From contig NZ_LT607755.1 of the NCBI RefSeq assembly GCF_900090275.1, forward strand, positions 434,001-498,000: 64,000 bases of DNA, read 5' to 3'. The stretch is from Micromonospora zamorensis. GTDB lineage: Bacteria; Actinomycetota; Actinomycetes; Mycobacteriales; Micromonosporaceae. This document shows, piece after piece, positions 51,292-60,154 of this stretch. The notes under the pieces are model-generated. The model worked only from the letters and a program-made list of their open reading frames with translations, searched no databases and had not been told where the DNA came from. How positions within the stretch are numbered: position 1 is the first letter of the stretch; each line of letters starts with the position of its first letter. The position numbers were made by a program, and so were the translations under genes.

Positions 51292-51337
51292 GGTTTCACC
51301 GGGCCGCCCGCGAGTGGACGGGCGACCCGGCGAAACC
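51292..51337 (-). terminator. Hairpin terminator of the ABC operon
   Basis: A 19-base arm pair (51292-51310 with 51319-51337) with few mismatches, directly touching the permease stop codon. Confidence 0.75.
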
Positions 51338-52351
51338 TCAGATCAGGTCGCGTCGGCGGAACACGGCGAACGCCGCCGCGGTCACTCCGCCGGTGATGGC
51401 GAGCAGCACCAACAGCGACGGCAACCAGGTCAGGGTGTAGAACCCCTCGCAGGTGCCAACGCTGTTGCCCGTGCAGATCCGTGGGTCGTAGAAACGCGCC
51501 TCGCCGTTCAGCCACGCGCCGATGTAGCTGGAGAGCATGAACAGGTCCGACTGCGGGGCGTCGATGATCTCCAGGACCAGCCGGGCGCCCAACTCCCAGA
51601 CCACCACATACGCGGCGAGCGCGCCGAGAGCCGCCGAGGTGTGCCGACCCAGCGTGGCGATCGCGAAGCCCGCCGCGGTGGTCAGCAGCACCAGCACCAG
51701 ACCACGTCCGTGCAGCGCACCGAGCTCGCGCCAGAACTCACCGCTCAACTGGCTGGGCAGCCCGGCGGTCTGCCCGATCACCCAGAACGTGGCGAGGTAG
51801 GCCACCGACGCCAACAGGGCCAGGACCAGCACCGTGCCGAGCAGGGTGCCCAACTTGGCCCCGAGCACCGTCAACCGGCGTGGCCGCCAGAGCAGCAGGT
51901 TCACCACACCGCCGGAGTTCAGGTCAGCACCGATGTAGGAGGCACCGACCAGGAACCCGAACAGCACCAGGAACGCGATGAGGAAGAAGACCAGCGGCCG
52001 CGCCTGCTGGGCGAAGCTGAACACCCCCGGCAGGAAGTCGGCGGCGATCGGCAGCCGGGACTGCCGGATCGGGTCGATCTCCGAGCAGTCGGCGGGGAGG
52101 TACAACCCGCTGTCCTCCGTCGGCAGCGAGCCGCCCTGGCGGGCCAGGCACTCCTGGTACGCGGTCTCCATGCTCTGCCGGGCCTCGGTGGCCTGCGCGC
52201 GCGCCGAGTTCAGCTCACTCGCACTCGGCTTGTGGGAACCCGCGAGGGTGGTAGCCGCCGTCACCGCGAACGCAAACGCCAGCAGGACGACCATGAGTTG
52301 CACGAAGCGACGGGCGGCCAGTCGCTCCAATTCGGCACGAACCAGGTTCAC
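51338..52351 (-). CDS. ABC-2-type exporter permease
   Basis: 337 residues. One N-terminal helix (about 18-38) leads to an extracytoplasmic loop with two Cys (about 39-100), then helices near 118-138, 170-195, 225-245, 250-268 and 305-328, the usual ABC-2 topology. VLLAFAFAVTAATT and GGVTAAAFAVFRRRDLI mark the ends. The GTG start overlaps the stop of the upstream ATPase gene (GTGA), indicating coupling. The substrate is unknown; such pairs export drugs, lipids or peptides, and no dedicated biosynthetic gene is nearby. Confidence 0.88.
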   Translation of the reverse strand: MNLVRAELERLAARRFVQLMVVLLAFAFAVTAATTLAGSHKPSASELNSARAQATEARQSMETAYQECLARQGGSLPTEDSGLYLPADCSEIDPIRQSRLPIAADFLPGVFSFAQQARPLVFFLIAFLVLFGFLVGASYIGADLNSGGVVNLLLWRPRRLTVLGAKLGTLLGTVLVLALLASVAYLATFWVIGQTAGLPSQLSGEFWRELGALHGRGLVLVLLTTAAGFAIATLGRHTSAALGALAAYVVVWELGARLVLEIIDAPQSDLFMLSSYIGAWLNGEARFYDPRICTGNSVGTCEGFYTLTWLPSLLVLLAITGGVTAAAFAVFRRRDLI

Positions 52352-53349
52352 GCGTCCACTCCCCGATCGAGATCGATCACCGCATCGCCCTGACCGGCGT
52401 ACGGCAGCGCCGAGTCGTCGACCTGGCGGGGCACCGACGGGTGCGCACCCGTCAGCTCAAGGAAGACGCTCTCCAGATCCGGCCGCAGCGGCGTCAGCTC
52501 GCCGACCCACAGCCCCTGCTCGCCGAGCACCCGGCTGATCACCGTCGGGTCGCTCGTCCCACTCACCACCAGTGCCTCACCATCGACGACCGCCGTCAGC
52601 TGGGCCGCGTGCAGCAGCTCAGTCGCGCGCTCCGGGTCGGCCACCCGCACCAGGAACTCGTGCCGGTCGTAGCCCGCCAGCACCTCGTCCACCCGGCCGG
52701 TCGCCACCCGACGTCCCTGCGAAATGATCGTGACGTGGTCGCAGATCAGCTGGATCTCACCCAGGATGTGGCTGGACACCAGCACTGTCACCCCGCTCGC
52801 CGCCAGCGACCGCATCAGGTCCCGCATCTCCCGGATGCCCGCCGGGTCCAACCCGTTCGCCGGCTCGTCCAGGATCAGCAACCGCGGGTCCTTCAGCAGC
52901 GCGGACGCCACCGCGAGACGCTGCTTCATGCCCAGCGAGTAGCCCTTCACCCGCTCGTCACCCCGATCGCGCAGGCCCACCAGCTCCAGCGCCTCGTCCA
53001 CCCGCGAGACCGGTACGCCGCCGGCGCGGGCCAACAACCGCAGGGTGCGGTACCCGGTGAAGTTGCCGAAGAACTGCGGGCTCTCCACGATGGCACCCAC
53101 CTGGCCCGCCACCCGGGGCAGCAGCTCCGGCGACGGCTCGCCCAGCACGCTCATCCGGCCGCTGTCGGCGCGTACCAGCCCGAGCAGGGCACGCAGGGTG
53201 GTGGTCTTGCCGGAACCGTTGGGGCCGAGGAAGCCGTGAACCTGGCCCGCCTCCACCAGCAGGTCGAACCCGTCCACCGCCACCCGCCGGCCGTTGCGCA
53301 TGCTGTGGAAGGTCTTGCGCAGACCCTCGATCTCGATGACCGCGCTCAT
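52348..53349 (-). CDS. ABC exporter ATP-binding protein
   Basis: 333 residues. Walker A GPNGSGKT (42-49), the Q-loop IVESPQFFGNFTG, signature YSLGMKQRLA, Walker B LLILDEPANGLDP and the H-loop SSHILGE are intact. The C-terminal 110 residues are the extension seen in drug/lantibiotic-type ABC-2 exporters. ATG 53349 is taken because the domain begins there; the open frame runs on upstream to 53421. It forms an operon with the permease. Confidence 0.93.
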   Translation of the reverse strand: MSAVIEIEGLRKTFHSMRNGRRVAVDGFDLLVEAGQVHGFLGPNGSGKTTTLRALLGLVRADSGRMSVLGEPSPELLPRVAGQVGAIVESPQFFGNFTGYRTLRLLARAGGVPVSRVDEALELVGLRDRGDERVKGYSLGMKQRLAVASALLKDPRLLILDEPANGLDPAGIREMRDLMRSLAASGVTVLVSSHILGEIQLICDHVTIISQGRRVATGRVDEVLAGYDRHEFLVRVADPERATELLHAAQLTAVVDGEALVVSGTSDPTVISRVLGEQGLWVGELTPLRPDLESVFLELTGAHPSVPRQVDDSALPYAGQGDAVIDLDRGVDA

Positions 53350-53480
53350 CCGCGCGGCTCCGTACCTCGACGGGGCATGGACCGTCCTCCGGACTTGGTG
53401 ATCAACGACACGGCGCTTCACCCTATTGCCGAGGCGCCGCCCATGGGGGGCGCCCCGACGCTGCGTGGTTGGATGGAGCG

Positions 53481-54320
53481 GTGACTGACCTGATCCCCGG
53501 CGCTGCCGGCGCCGCGCCTGCCGCCGCTCCTGTGGACCCGGATCTGGTGGTCAGCCTCGACGGCGTCGGTGTACGCCGCTCTGGCACCGCCCTCCTCCAG
53601 GACCTGACCTGGCGGGTCGAGCTGGACGAGCGTTGGGTCGTGCTCGGCTCCAACGGCGCCGGCAAGACCACACTGCTCAACCTCGCCGCCGGCCGGCTGC
53701 ACCCCACCACCGGTGTGGCGCACGTGCTCGGCGAGCGGATCGGCCGCACCGACGTCAACGAGCTGCGCACCCGCATCGGCCTGACCACCGCCGCGCTGGC
53801 CGAGCGACTGCCCGCCGACGAGCAGGTCAGCGACGTGGTGGTGACCGCCGCCTGGTCCGTGGTCGGCCGCTGGCGCGAGAGCTACGAGCGCGGGGACGTG
53901 GCGCGGGCGCTGGCCCTGCTCAGCCAACTCGGCGTCGGTGGCCTCGCCGAGCGCCGTTACGGCACCCTCTCCGAGGGTGAACGCAAGCGGGTGCAGATCG
54001 CCCGTGCATTGATGCCCGACCCGGAGCTGCTGCTGCTCGACGAGCCGGCCGCCGGCCTCGACCTGGGTGGTCGGGAGGACCTGGTCGCCCGACTGGCCGA
54101 GCTGGCGTACGACCCGGACGCCCCGGCGATGGTGCTGGTCACCCACCACGTCGAGGAGATCCCGCCGGGGTTCACCCACGCGCTGCTGCTGCGCGAGGGT
54201 GGCGTGGTCGCCCAGGGCCTGCTCGGCGAGACGCTGACCGGCGACAACCTCTCCAAGACCTTCGGCCTGCCGCTGGTGGTCGAGCGCCGGGGCGACCGCT
54301 ACACCGCCCGGGCCGCCTGA
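53481..54320 (+). CDS. ABC transporter ATP-binding protein (stand-alone)
   Basis: 279 residues with Walker A GSNGAGKT (56-63), signature TLSEGERKRVQIA, Walker B LLLLDEPAAGLD and VTHHVEEI. No permease is adjacent: the following gene is a ribokinase. The family (ModF/YlmA-like single ATPases) is common in actinobacteria and of unclear partner. GTG 53481 is chosen with GGAG just upstream. Divergent from the exporter operon. Confidence 0.9.
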   Translation: MTDLIPGAAGAAPAAAPVDPDLVVSLDGVGVRRSGTALLQDLTWRVELDERWVVLGSNGAGKTTLLNLAAGRLHPTTGVAHVLGERIGRTDVNELRTRIGLTTAALAERLPADEQVSDVVVTAAWSVVGRWRESYERGDVARALALLSQLGVGGLAERRYGTLSEGERKRVQIARALMPDPELLLLDEPAAGLDLGGREDLVARLAELAYDPDAPAMVLVTHHVEEIPPGFTHALLLREGGVVAQGLLGETLTGDNLSKTFGLPLVVERRGDRYTARAA

Positions 54321-54344
54321 GCGTCGGCCAGGGCGGAGACGACA

Positions 54345-55241
54345 GTGCCGCAGACCCGGGTTGCCGTGGTGGGCAGCGCCAACATGGACCTGGTCGCGAT
54401 GGCACCCGCGCTGCCGCGACCGGGCGAGACCATGCTCGGCACCGACTTCGTGATGGTGCCCGGCGGTAAGGGCGCCAACCAGGCCGTCGCCGCGGTCAGG
54501 GCCGGAGCGTCCTGCGCCTTCCTCGGCGCGATCGGCTCGGACGCCTTCGGTGTCACCCTCCGGGCCCGCATCACCGCCGCCGGGGTGGACACCAGCCAGC
54601 TGCGCGTGGTCTACGGCACCTCCGGGGTGGCGCTGGTCATGGTCAACGCGCAGGGGGAGAACGCCATCATGGTGACCCCCGGCGCCAACGACGCGCTGGT
54701 CGGCCTCACCGAGGAGGAGTTGGCCACGGTGAGCGCGGCGGACGTCCTGGTCGCCCAACTGGAGATCCCGGTGCAGACCGTGACGGCCGCGGCGGTGGCC
54801 GCCCGCGCCGCCGGCACCCGGGTCATCCTCAACGCCGCCCCGGCGCGGGACCTCCCACCCGAACTGCTCGCATCGGTGGACCTGCTGGTCGTCAACGAGG
54901 GCGAGGCGCAGGCACTTGCCGGCCGAGGTCGGGAGGAGCCCCGGGCTCTGCTCGACCTGGCCCCCCGGGCCGTGCTCACTCTCGGCGGCGAGGGCGCCTG
55001 GTACGTCGACCGCGACGGCGCCGAGGTGCACGTGCCGGCGGTACGCGTCGACGTGGTCGACTCCACCGCCGCCGGTGACGCGTTCACCGCCGCGCTGGCC
55101 GTCGGCTGGGGCGAGGGACGTGATCTGGTCGACGCGGTGCGCTGGGCGTCGGCGGCCGGCGCTGCCTGCGTACGCAAGCTCGGTGCGTCGGTGGCGCTCC
55201 CGCAACGCGCCGAGATCGACGAGCTGTACGCGCCGGTCTGA
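54345..55241 (+). CDS. rbsK: PfkB-family carbohydrate kinase, ribokinase-like
   Basis: 298 residues. N-terminal VVGSANMDLVAMAPALPRPGETMLG and PGGKGANQAVAA (the PfkB signature 1), and C-terminal DSTAAGDAFTAALAVG with the catalytic Asp in AAGDAF. GGKGANQA strongly suggests ribokinase (D-ribose to ribose-5-phosphate), but no ribose transporter lies beside it. The GTG start is 25 bases after the ABC ATPase stop, so the two genes may share a transcript. Confidence 0.85.
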   Translation: MPQTRVAVVGSANMDLVAMAPALPRPGETMLGTDFVMVPGGKGANQAVAAVRAGASCAFLGAIGSDAFGVTLRARITAAGVDTSQLRVVYGTSGVALVMVNAQGENAIMVTPGANDALVGLTEEELATVSAADVLVAQLEIPVQTVTAAAVAARAAGTRVILNAAPARDLPPELLASVDLLVVNEGEAQALAGRGREEPRALLDLAPRAVLTLGGEGAWYVDRDGAEVHVPAVRVDVVDSTAAGDAFTAALAVGWGEGRDLVDAVRWASAAGAACVRKLGASVALPQRAEIDELYAPV

Positions 55242-55251
55242 TCCACCCGCG

Positions 55252-56283
55252 TCACGCCGGCCGGCCCGCGCCCGTCCGGAAGGCCCTGCGGTACGCCGAC
55301 GGCGAGGTCAGCATGAGCCGACCGAAGTGGTGCCGGTAGGTGACCGGCGTGTCGAAACCCACCGAGCGGGAGACCTGCTCGACCGGGGCGTCCGTCTCCT
55401 CCAGCAGGGTGAGGCTGGCGCGGACCCGCTGGTCGATCAGCCAGCGGATCGGGCTGGTCCCGGTGGCCCGGGCGAAGTGCCGCAGGTAGGTGCGGGGCGA
55501 CATGTGCGCCTGCCCGGCCAGCTGCGCCACGCTCAGCGGCTCGGCGAGATGGGCGAGTGCCCAGTCGATGCTGCCGGCGATCCGGTCGTCGTCCGGGTCG
55601 GTGGGCACCGGCGCCTCGACGAACTGGGCCTGCCCGCCGTCGCGGTGTGGCGGGATCACCAGCCGCCGGGCGACCGCGTTGGCGATCGCCGCGCCGTGGT
55701 CGCGCCGGACCACGTGGACGCAGAGGTCCAGCCCGGCGGCGCTGCCGGCGCTGGTGAGCAGGTCGCCGTCGTCGAGGTAGAGCACGTCCGGGTCCACCTC
55801 GATGAGTGGGTAGCGCCGCGCCAGCAGCTCGGCGTACTGCCAGTGGGTGGTGGCCCGCCGGCCGTCGAGCAGCCCGGCGCCGGCCAGCGCGAACGCGCCC
55901 GAGCAGATCGACATGATGCGGGCACCGCGTCGGTGCGCTCGGCGCAGCGCGGTCACCAGCTCGGGTGACGGGTCACCGGTCACGTCCGGCACGCCGGGCA
56001 CGATCACCGTCCGCGCCTCCGCCAGCTCGGCCAGGCCGTAGGGGGTGTGCAGGCTCGCCCCGCCGACCACCGGCACCGGCCCCGGCCGCTCGGCGCAGAC
56101 CACCAGGTCGTACCAGTCGACGTCGAACTCGGGTCGGGGCAGCCCGAACACCTCGGTGACGATGCCGGTCTCGAACACCGACATTCCCGGGTACGCGAGC
56201 ACTGCCACGCGGTGGGCGGCTGCCGGCCGTCGAGGCGTCGGCAGCAGGCGCGGGCCGGTGGTCGTGGTGGGCCGCATCGGCAT
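55252..56283 (-). CDS. GlxA-type regulator: DJ-1/PfpI domain plus AraC helix-turn-helix
   Basis: 343 residues. The N-terminal DJ-1/PfpI domain (about 25-200) includes ICSGAFALAGAGLLDGRRATTHW, keeping the nucleophile-elbow Cys; the C-terminal AraC domain (about 230-330) has VAQLAGQAHMSPRTYLRHFARATGTSPIRWL and VEQVSRSVGFDTPVTYRHHF. Such proteins activate catabolic or stress genes. It is divergent from a rhodanese gene with 70 bases between, a probable target. Confidence 0.93.
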   Translation of the reverse strand: MPMRPTTTTGPRLLPTPRRPAAAHRVAVLAYPGMSVFETGIVTEVFGLPRPEFDVDWYDLVVCAERPGPVPVVGGASLHTPYGLAELAEARTVIVPGVPDVTGDPSPELVTALRRAHRRGARIMSICSGAFALAGAGLLDGRRATTHWQYAELLARRYPLIEVDPDVLYLDDGDLLTSAGSAAGLDLCVHVVRRDHGAAIANAVARRLVIPPHRDGGQAQFVEAPVPTDPDDDRIAGSIDWALAHLAEPLSVAQLAGQAHMSPRTYLRHFARATGTSPIRWLIDQRVRASLTLLEETDAPVEQVSRSVGFDTPVTYRHHFGRLMLTSPSAYRRAFRTGAGRPA

Positions 56284-56353
56284 GGCGGGATGTTAGCGCA
56301 GGACGTCGTCTCCGCCACTCGCTGCGGCCACGCGGACTGGCGAGGATCAGTGC

Positions 56354-56812
56354 ATGACCTTCACCTTCGCCATTCCGCCGGCCGATCCGGCCACCGCCGT
56401 CGCCCACTTCCGCGCCCGCCTCAGCGTCGAGACCGACGTCAGCGACGTGCGCGCCGACCTGTCTGCGCGTACGACAGCTCTGGTGGTCGTCGACTCCCGG
56501 GGCGTGGCCGCGTGGACGCAGGGGCACCTGCCGGGCGCGGTGCACCTGCCCACCGCCGAGATCGCGACCCGCGCGGCGGAGCTGATCCCGTCCGGTTCGG
56601 CGGTGGTCACCTACTGCTGGGGGCCGGGCTGCAACGGCGCGACCCGCGCGGCGCTGGAGTTCGCCCTGCTCGGCTACCCGGTCAAGGAGATGCTCGGCGG
56701 GTTCGAGTACTGGGTACGCGAGGGGCTGCCGGTGGTGACGGAGACCGGGTTGACCCGGCGCCCGGTCGACGACCTGACCGCGCCGACCGCGACGATCACC
56801 TGCGACTGCTGA
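56354..56812 (+). CDS. Rhodanese-like sulfurtransferase
   Basis: 152 residues. A single rhodanese domain (about 30-135) has VDSRGVAAWTQGHLPGAVHLP and the active-site loop CNGATR (Cys93, C-x4-R), within CWGPGCNGATRAA. The extra Cys88 near the active site could form a disulfide with it. It would move sulfane sulfur to thiols or cyanide in the cytosol. The C-terminus ends in CDC, a possible metal or persulfide site. Divergent from the GlxA-type regulator. Confidence 0.9.
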   Translation: MTFTFAIPPADPATAVAHFRARLSVETDVSDVRADLSARTTALVVVDSRGVAAWTQGHLPGAVHLPTAEIATRAAELIPSGSAVVTYCWGPGCNGATRAALEFALLGYPVKEMLGGFEYWVREGLPVVTETGLTRRPVDDLTAPTATITCDC

Positions 56813-56813
56813 T

Positions 56814-56831
56814 CCCCGCACGCACGCGGGG
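56814..56831. terminator. Short hairpin between convergent genes
   Basis: 6-bp stem CCCCGC/GCGGGG with a 6-base loop, overlapping the 3' end of the rhodanese transcript and facing the gene at 56837. Confidence 0.5.
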
Positions 56832-56836
56832 AGGGC

Positions 56837-57565
56837 TCAGCCGACGGGCTCGTCGGCGAGCTTCTCGCCGCGTCGGCGCAGCATGCCCAGCCCGGGGATG
56901 CCGGCCACGGCGAGCTTGAGGTCGCGGGTCACGTCGAGCAGGTCGTGCAGGTCGGGCCCGACCCGGTCCAGTGTGGCCAGGATCGGCAGGATGTCGGCCG
57001 TCAGGTGTTGCTTGAGTTTGGGCAGCTCATCGATCAGGTGGATCGCCGCGCTGATCTCCTCGTGGCTCAGCTCCTCGACGAACCTCGCCGCCATCGGCGC
57101 GGCCCGGCGCAGCGCCGGCTCGTACGCCGCCAGCAGCTCAGCCGCCGTGGCGGCGGCCTCCGTCGCGGTGCCCACGGTGACGGCGGCCCGGCCGGCCACG
57201 CCCTCGGCCTTTGCGACCACCGTGGCGGCGGTCCGGGCGACGCGGTCGGCGTCGGCGACCACCACGGCGGCGGCAGTGGCCACCTCGGTGGCGGTGTCGA
57301 TGGCGGTGGTCGCGGCGGCGCTGATGACGGCCACCTCACGGACCGCCTCCTCGGCGTCGGTGAGCACCTGATCGGTCCGGTCCAGGGTCGTCTCGATGCG
57401 GTCGACCACGCCGTTGATCCGGGCCAGCAGCGCTTCCACCCCGTCCAGCACCGCGAACGCGCGGGCGGGCACGGCGGCGAACGAGGCGGCCGAGCCGAGT
57501 GCCTGGTCGAGAGCGGATCGGGTCAGGCCGACCACGGCGGTCGGGGTGGGGAGGGGAATCGCCAT
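56837..57565 (-). CDS. Ala/Val-rich amphipathic helical protein of unknown function
   Basis: 242 residues. Almost the entire chain (about 25-185) is predicted amphipathic helix with heptad-like Ala/Val/Thr spacing (TATEVATAAAVVVADADRVARTAATVVAKAEGVAGRAAVTVG style, shown in pieces), recalling phasins or apolipoprotein-like proteins. The C-terminal segment ELPKLKQHLTADILPILATL...DLHDLLDVTRDL is shared with actinobacterial proteins often mislabelled as RuBisCO large chain; no RuBisCO motif exists here. It may coat lipid bodies or membranes. ATG 57565. Confidence 0.8.
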   Translation of the reverse strand: MAIPLPTPTAVVGLTRSALDQALGSAASFAAVPARAFAVLDGVEALLARINGVVDRIETTLDRTDQVLTDAEEAVREVAVISAAATTAIDTATEVATAAAVVVADADRVARTAATVVAKAEGVAGRAAVTVGTATEAAATAAELLAAYEPALRRAAPMAARFVEELSHEEISAAIHLIDELPKLKQHLTADILPILATLDRVGPDLHDLLDVTRDLKLAVAGIPGLGMLRRRGEKLADEPVG

Positions 57566-57655
57566 GGGATCAAGTGTGCGTCGGCCGCACCACAACCGCC
57601 CGACGGCCTCAGTCGGCGGGCGCTCGGGAGGGGCGCGCGGCGGTAGGGTGCCGGC

Positions 57656-59254
57656 ATGTCGGCACCCTCGCCGCACCGCCCACCCCGCACCCGCATCGCC
57701 GTCCTGCTCGCCGTGTTGGCGGCGGTCGCCGCCGGGCTGGGCACGCTGGTGCTGGTCCGGGCGGACGCCGGCCTCACGGCCCGGCAGGTCAGCGTCGGCG
57801 GGGTGCCGATGACCGAGGTACGCGCCGGTCCGCCGACGCCCGGCGTCCGGCGACCCGGTGTGGTGATCGCGCACGGCTTCGCCGGCTCGGCCCAGCTGAT
57901 GCGCCCGATCGCCGACACCGTCGCCCGGCGCGGAGCGGTCGCGCTGCTGTTCGACTTCGCCGGACACGGTGCCAACCCGGCTCGGCTGCCCGGCGCGGGC
58001 TCGAACACGTCCGCCGCCACGCTCGACGCCGACCTGGACGCCGCCGTCGGCTACCTACGTTCCCGGCCGGACGTCGACGCGGACGGAATCGTCCTGGTGG
58101 GGCACTCGATGGGCGCCGGCGCCGTCACCCGGTACGCCACCGGCCATCCGGAGATCGCCCGGACCGTGGCGATCTCGCTGCCCGAGGCGGGCGAGCTGCC
58201 CCCGGGCCGGCCGACGGAGTTGCTGCTGATCGTGGGAGGCGCGGAGTTTCCCGCCTTCCGCAGGGCGGCCGACGACGCCGCCCGACGTGGCGCGTCAACG
58301 GGCCGGCGATCAGCGGTCGTGGTGCCCGGCGTGGAGCACATCTCCGTGTTGTTCGCCGCGCGTACCCACCGGGAGATCGCCGACTGGCTGCCCGGCGGCG
58401 ACGGCACCACCCGGCCGCGACCGATCGCCCGGCTCGCCGGGGCGGCGTTGCTGGTGTTCGCCTTCGGCATCGGCGTGGTCCCGCTGGCGGCCCTGCTCCT
58501 GCCGCGCCGGGCGACCGGCCGCCGACCGACCGACCCACCCTCCGGCCGGGAACCCGACGCCCCGGCGCAGACCGACAGCCCAGCGCTGTCGGGGGATCAG
58601 GTGCCGTTCGGTGGTCTGTTGCTGTTCGGGTTGGCGGCGCTGGCGGCCGTCGTCGGCGCGGCCGTCGCCGCGGTGCTGCCGACGGCCCGTCTGCCGCTGG
58701 CGGTCGGCGGTCACGTCGCCGGTTTCCTGCTGCTCACCGGCGTTCTGCTGGTCGCGGGTCAGCGCTGGCTGCCGGGCTGGTTCGGCGTATCGCAACCACC
58801 GCCCGGCACGCCCGTGTCGGCGTCCCGGCGGGCGACGGCACGAACCGCCGTCACGACGCTGGCGTTGACCGGGTACGCCGTCCTCGCCGTCGCCCTGCCG
58901 ATCCACCTGGGCCTGACCTCGGCGCTGCCGGTCGGCGCCCGCTGGTGGCTGCTTCCGCTGGTCGCGGGCGCCTGCCTGCTGTTCCTGCTGGGCGTCGAAC
59001 TGGTCGCCGCCGGGCGGACGGGGCGACACCTGCTGGTCGTCGCGGTCACCGTTGTCGTGCTGACCGCATCGACGATGGTTGGTCTGGCACCCGGCTTCGT
59101 CGTGCTGGTGGTGCCGCTGTTCGCGCTGCTGCTCGGCTGGCAGGCAGCCTGGGCGACAGTGCTGCGCCGTTACGCCGGCCCGCGCTGGCTGCCGGCCGTG
59201 TTGGGCGCCGCACTGGTGGGCTGGCCGCTCGCCACCACCCTGCCTCTGAGCTGA
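57656..59254 (+). CDS. Membrane-bound alpha/beta hydrolase
   Basis: 532 residues. An N-terminal anchor helix (about 14-34) is followed by an extracytoplasmic alpha/beta hydrolase domain (about 40-250) with VIAHGFAGSAQLM (oxyanion-hole HGF) and GHSMG (nucleophile Ser151), and VPGVEHISVLF giving the catalytic His. The C-terminal half has about seven helices (about 262-525). Similar proteins are predicted esterases or lipases; no substrate can be assigned. The 3' end runs into a 20-base tandem repeat. Confidence 0.85.
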   Translation: MSAPSPHRPPRTRIAVLLAVLAAVAAGLGTLVLVRADAGLTARQVSVGGVPMTEVRAGPPTPGVRRPGVVIAHGFAGSAQLMRPIADTVARRGAVALLFDFAGHGANPARLPGAGSNTSAATLDADLDAAVGYLRSRPDVDADGIVLVGHSMGAGAVTRYATGHPEIARTVAISLPEAGELPPGRPTELLLIVGGAEFPAFRRAADDAARRGASTGRRSAVVVPGVEHISVLFAARTHREIADWLPGGDGTTRPRPIARLAGAALLVFAFGIGVVPLAALLLPRRATGRRPTDPPSGREPDAPAQTDSPALSGDQVPFGGLLLFGLAALAAVVGAAVAAVLPTARLPLAVGGHVAGFLLLTGVLLVAGQRWLPGWFGVSQPPPGTPVSASRRATARTAVTTLALTGYAVLAVALPIHLGLTSALPVGARWWLLPLVAGACLLFLLGVELVAAGRTGRHLLVVAVTVVVLTASTMVGLAPGFVVLVVPLFALLLGWQAAWATVLRRYAGPRWLPAVLGAALVGWPLATTLPLS

Positions 59255-59305
59255 CCGGCCTGCCGCTGAGCTGACCAGCCTGCCGTCGAGCTGACCGGCC
59301 CGGGG
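59246..59305 (+). repeat. 20-bp tandem repeat, three units
   Basis: Units CTGAGCTGACCGGCCTGCCG at 59246, 59266 and 59286; the second has one change and the third diverges at its ends. The first unit contains the stop codon of the hydrolase gene, and the array fills the gap to the convergent DoxX-like gene. Confidence 0.75.
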
Positions 59306-59306
59306 C

Positions 59307-59675
59307 CTACCGGCCGGCGCGGGCGACGCGCAGAGCCCACCAGATCAGCGGCACCTGCATCGGCACCCGGCCGTACGCGATGGCCCGCTTCGTCGGGCGG
59401 CGGTGCCGCCAGTCCACCGCCATCTTCACGTTGGCGGGCAGCACGGCCACGAAGAGGGCGGCTGCGGCCCGACCGCCGGCCCGTCGGGTGGCCGGGTTGG
59501 CCACCGCCGCCGCCACCGCCAGCTCGGCGACCCCGCTGGCGTACGTCCAGAATCGGGCCGGGCCGGGCAGCGCGCCCGGCACGATCGGGTCGTAGAAACC
59601 GGGGCGCACCAGGTGGGTAACGCCGGCCACGGCGAGCAGCCCGGCCAGCGCGGCGGCCTCGCGGCGGTTGCTCAT
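59307..59675 (-). CDS. DoxX-like membrane protein
   Basis: 122 residues with four hydrophobic segments (about 7-25, 40-60, 66-85, 100-120). GVTHLVRPGFYDPIVPGALPGPARFWTYASGVAELAVAAAV is typical of the small DoxX/YphA-type family, thought to be membrane redox or quinone-associated proteins. The ATG overlaps the stop of the upstream DUF6232 gene (TGATG), so the two are coupled. Confidence 0.85.
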   Translation of the reverse strand: MSNRREAAALAGLLAVAGVTHLVRPGFYDPIVPGALPGPARFWTYASGVAELAVAAAVANPATRRAGGRAAAALFVAVLPANVKMAVDWRHRRPTKRAIAYGRVPMQVPLIWWALRVARAGR

Positions 59676-60154
59676 CAATGGTCCCCCTGCTGTTCGACGG
59701 CGCGCTGCACGGCCCGGTAGATCTGCCCGAACCGTAGCGCGTCCGGGGTGCGCAGCAGCAGGTCCTCCCGACCGTGGTGCTGCACCCACAACTCGTGCAC
59801 ATGGCTGCCGCGCTCGTAGGAGCGGTCCAGCCAACCCAACGGGATTTCCAGGAACGGCAGCGACACCAGGGCCCCCACCGCGCAGGCCGCGAGGATGATC
59901 AGCGCCAGCTTCCAGTTGCCCCGGTCCTGCGCGGACCAGGCCAGTGACAGCACGCAGACCACGGCGATCAGCGGCGGCAGCGAGAGCAGCAGGACGAGGA
60001 CACCGCGACCCAGCACCCGGCCGCGTACGGCGAGGGTCTTCTGCCCGCGCGCGTGCCACACGAACGTCACGTCGGACAGGGCGATCACGTGACCACCCGC
60101 CCGGATCGACTCGGAGGTCACCTGCACCGCGTCGTCCCGGTAATAGAGGGTCAT
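59675..60154 (-). CDS. DUF6232 family membrane protein
   Basis: 159 residues. The start MTLYYRDDAVQVTSESIRAGGHVIALSDVTFVWHARG, two central helices (about 48-70 and 80-102), and the end LRTPDALRFGQIYRAVQRAVE are those of DUF6232, a small actinobacterial family of unknown role. A paralogue of exactly the same length lies upstream at 60532-61011, separated by 377 bases that hold a palindromic repeat. Coupled downstream to the DoxX-like gene. Confidence 0.88.
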   Translation of the reverse strand: MTLYYRDDAVQVTSESIRAGGHVIALSDVTFVWHARGQKTLAVRGRVLGRGVLVLLLSLPPLIAVVCVLSLAWSAQDRGNWKLALIILAACAVGALVSLPFLEIPLGWLDRSYERGSHVHELWVQHHGREDLLLRTPDALRFGQIYRAVQRAVEQQGDH

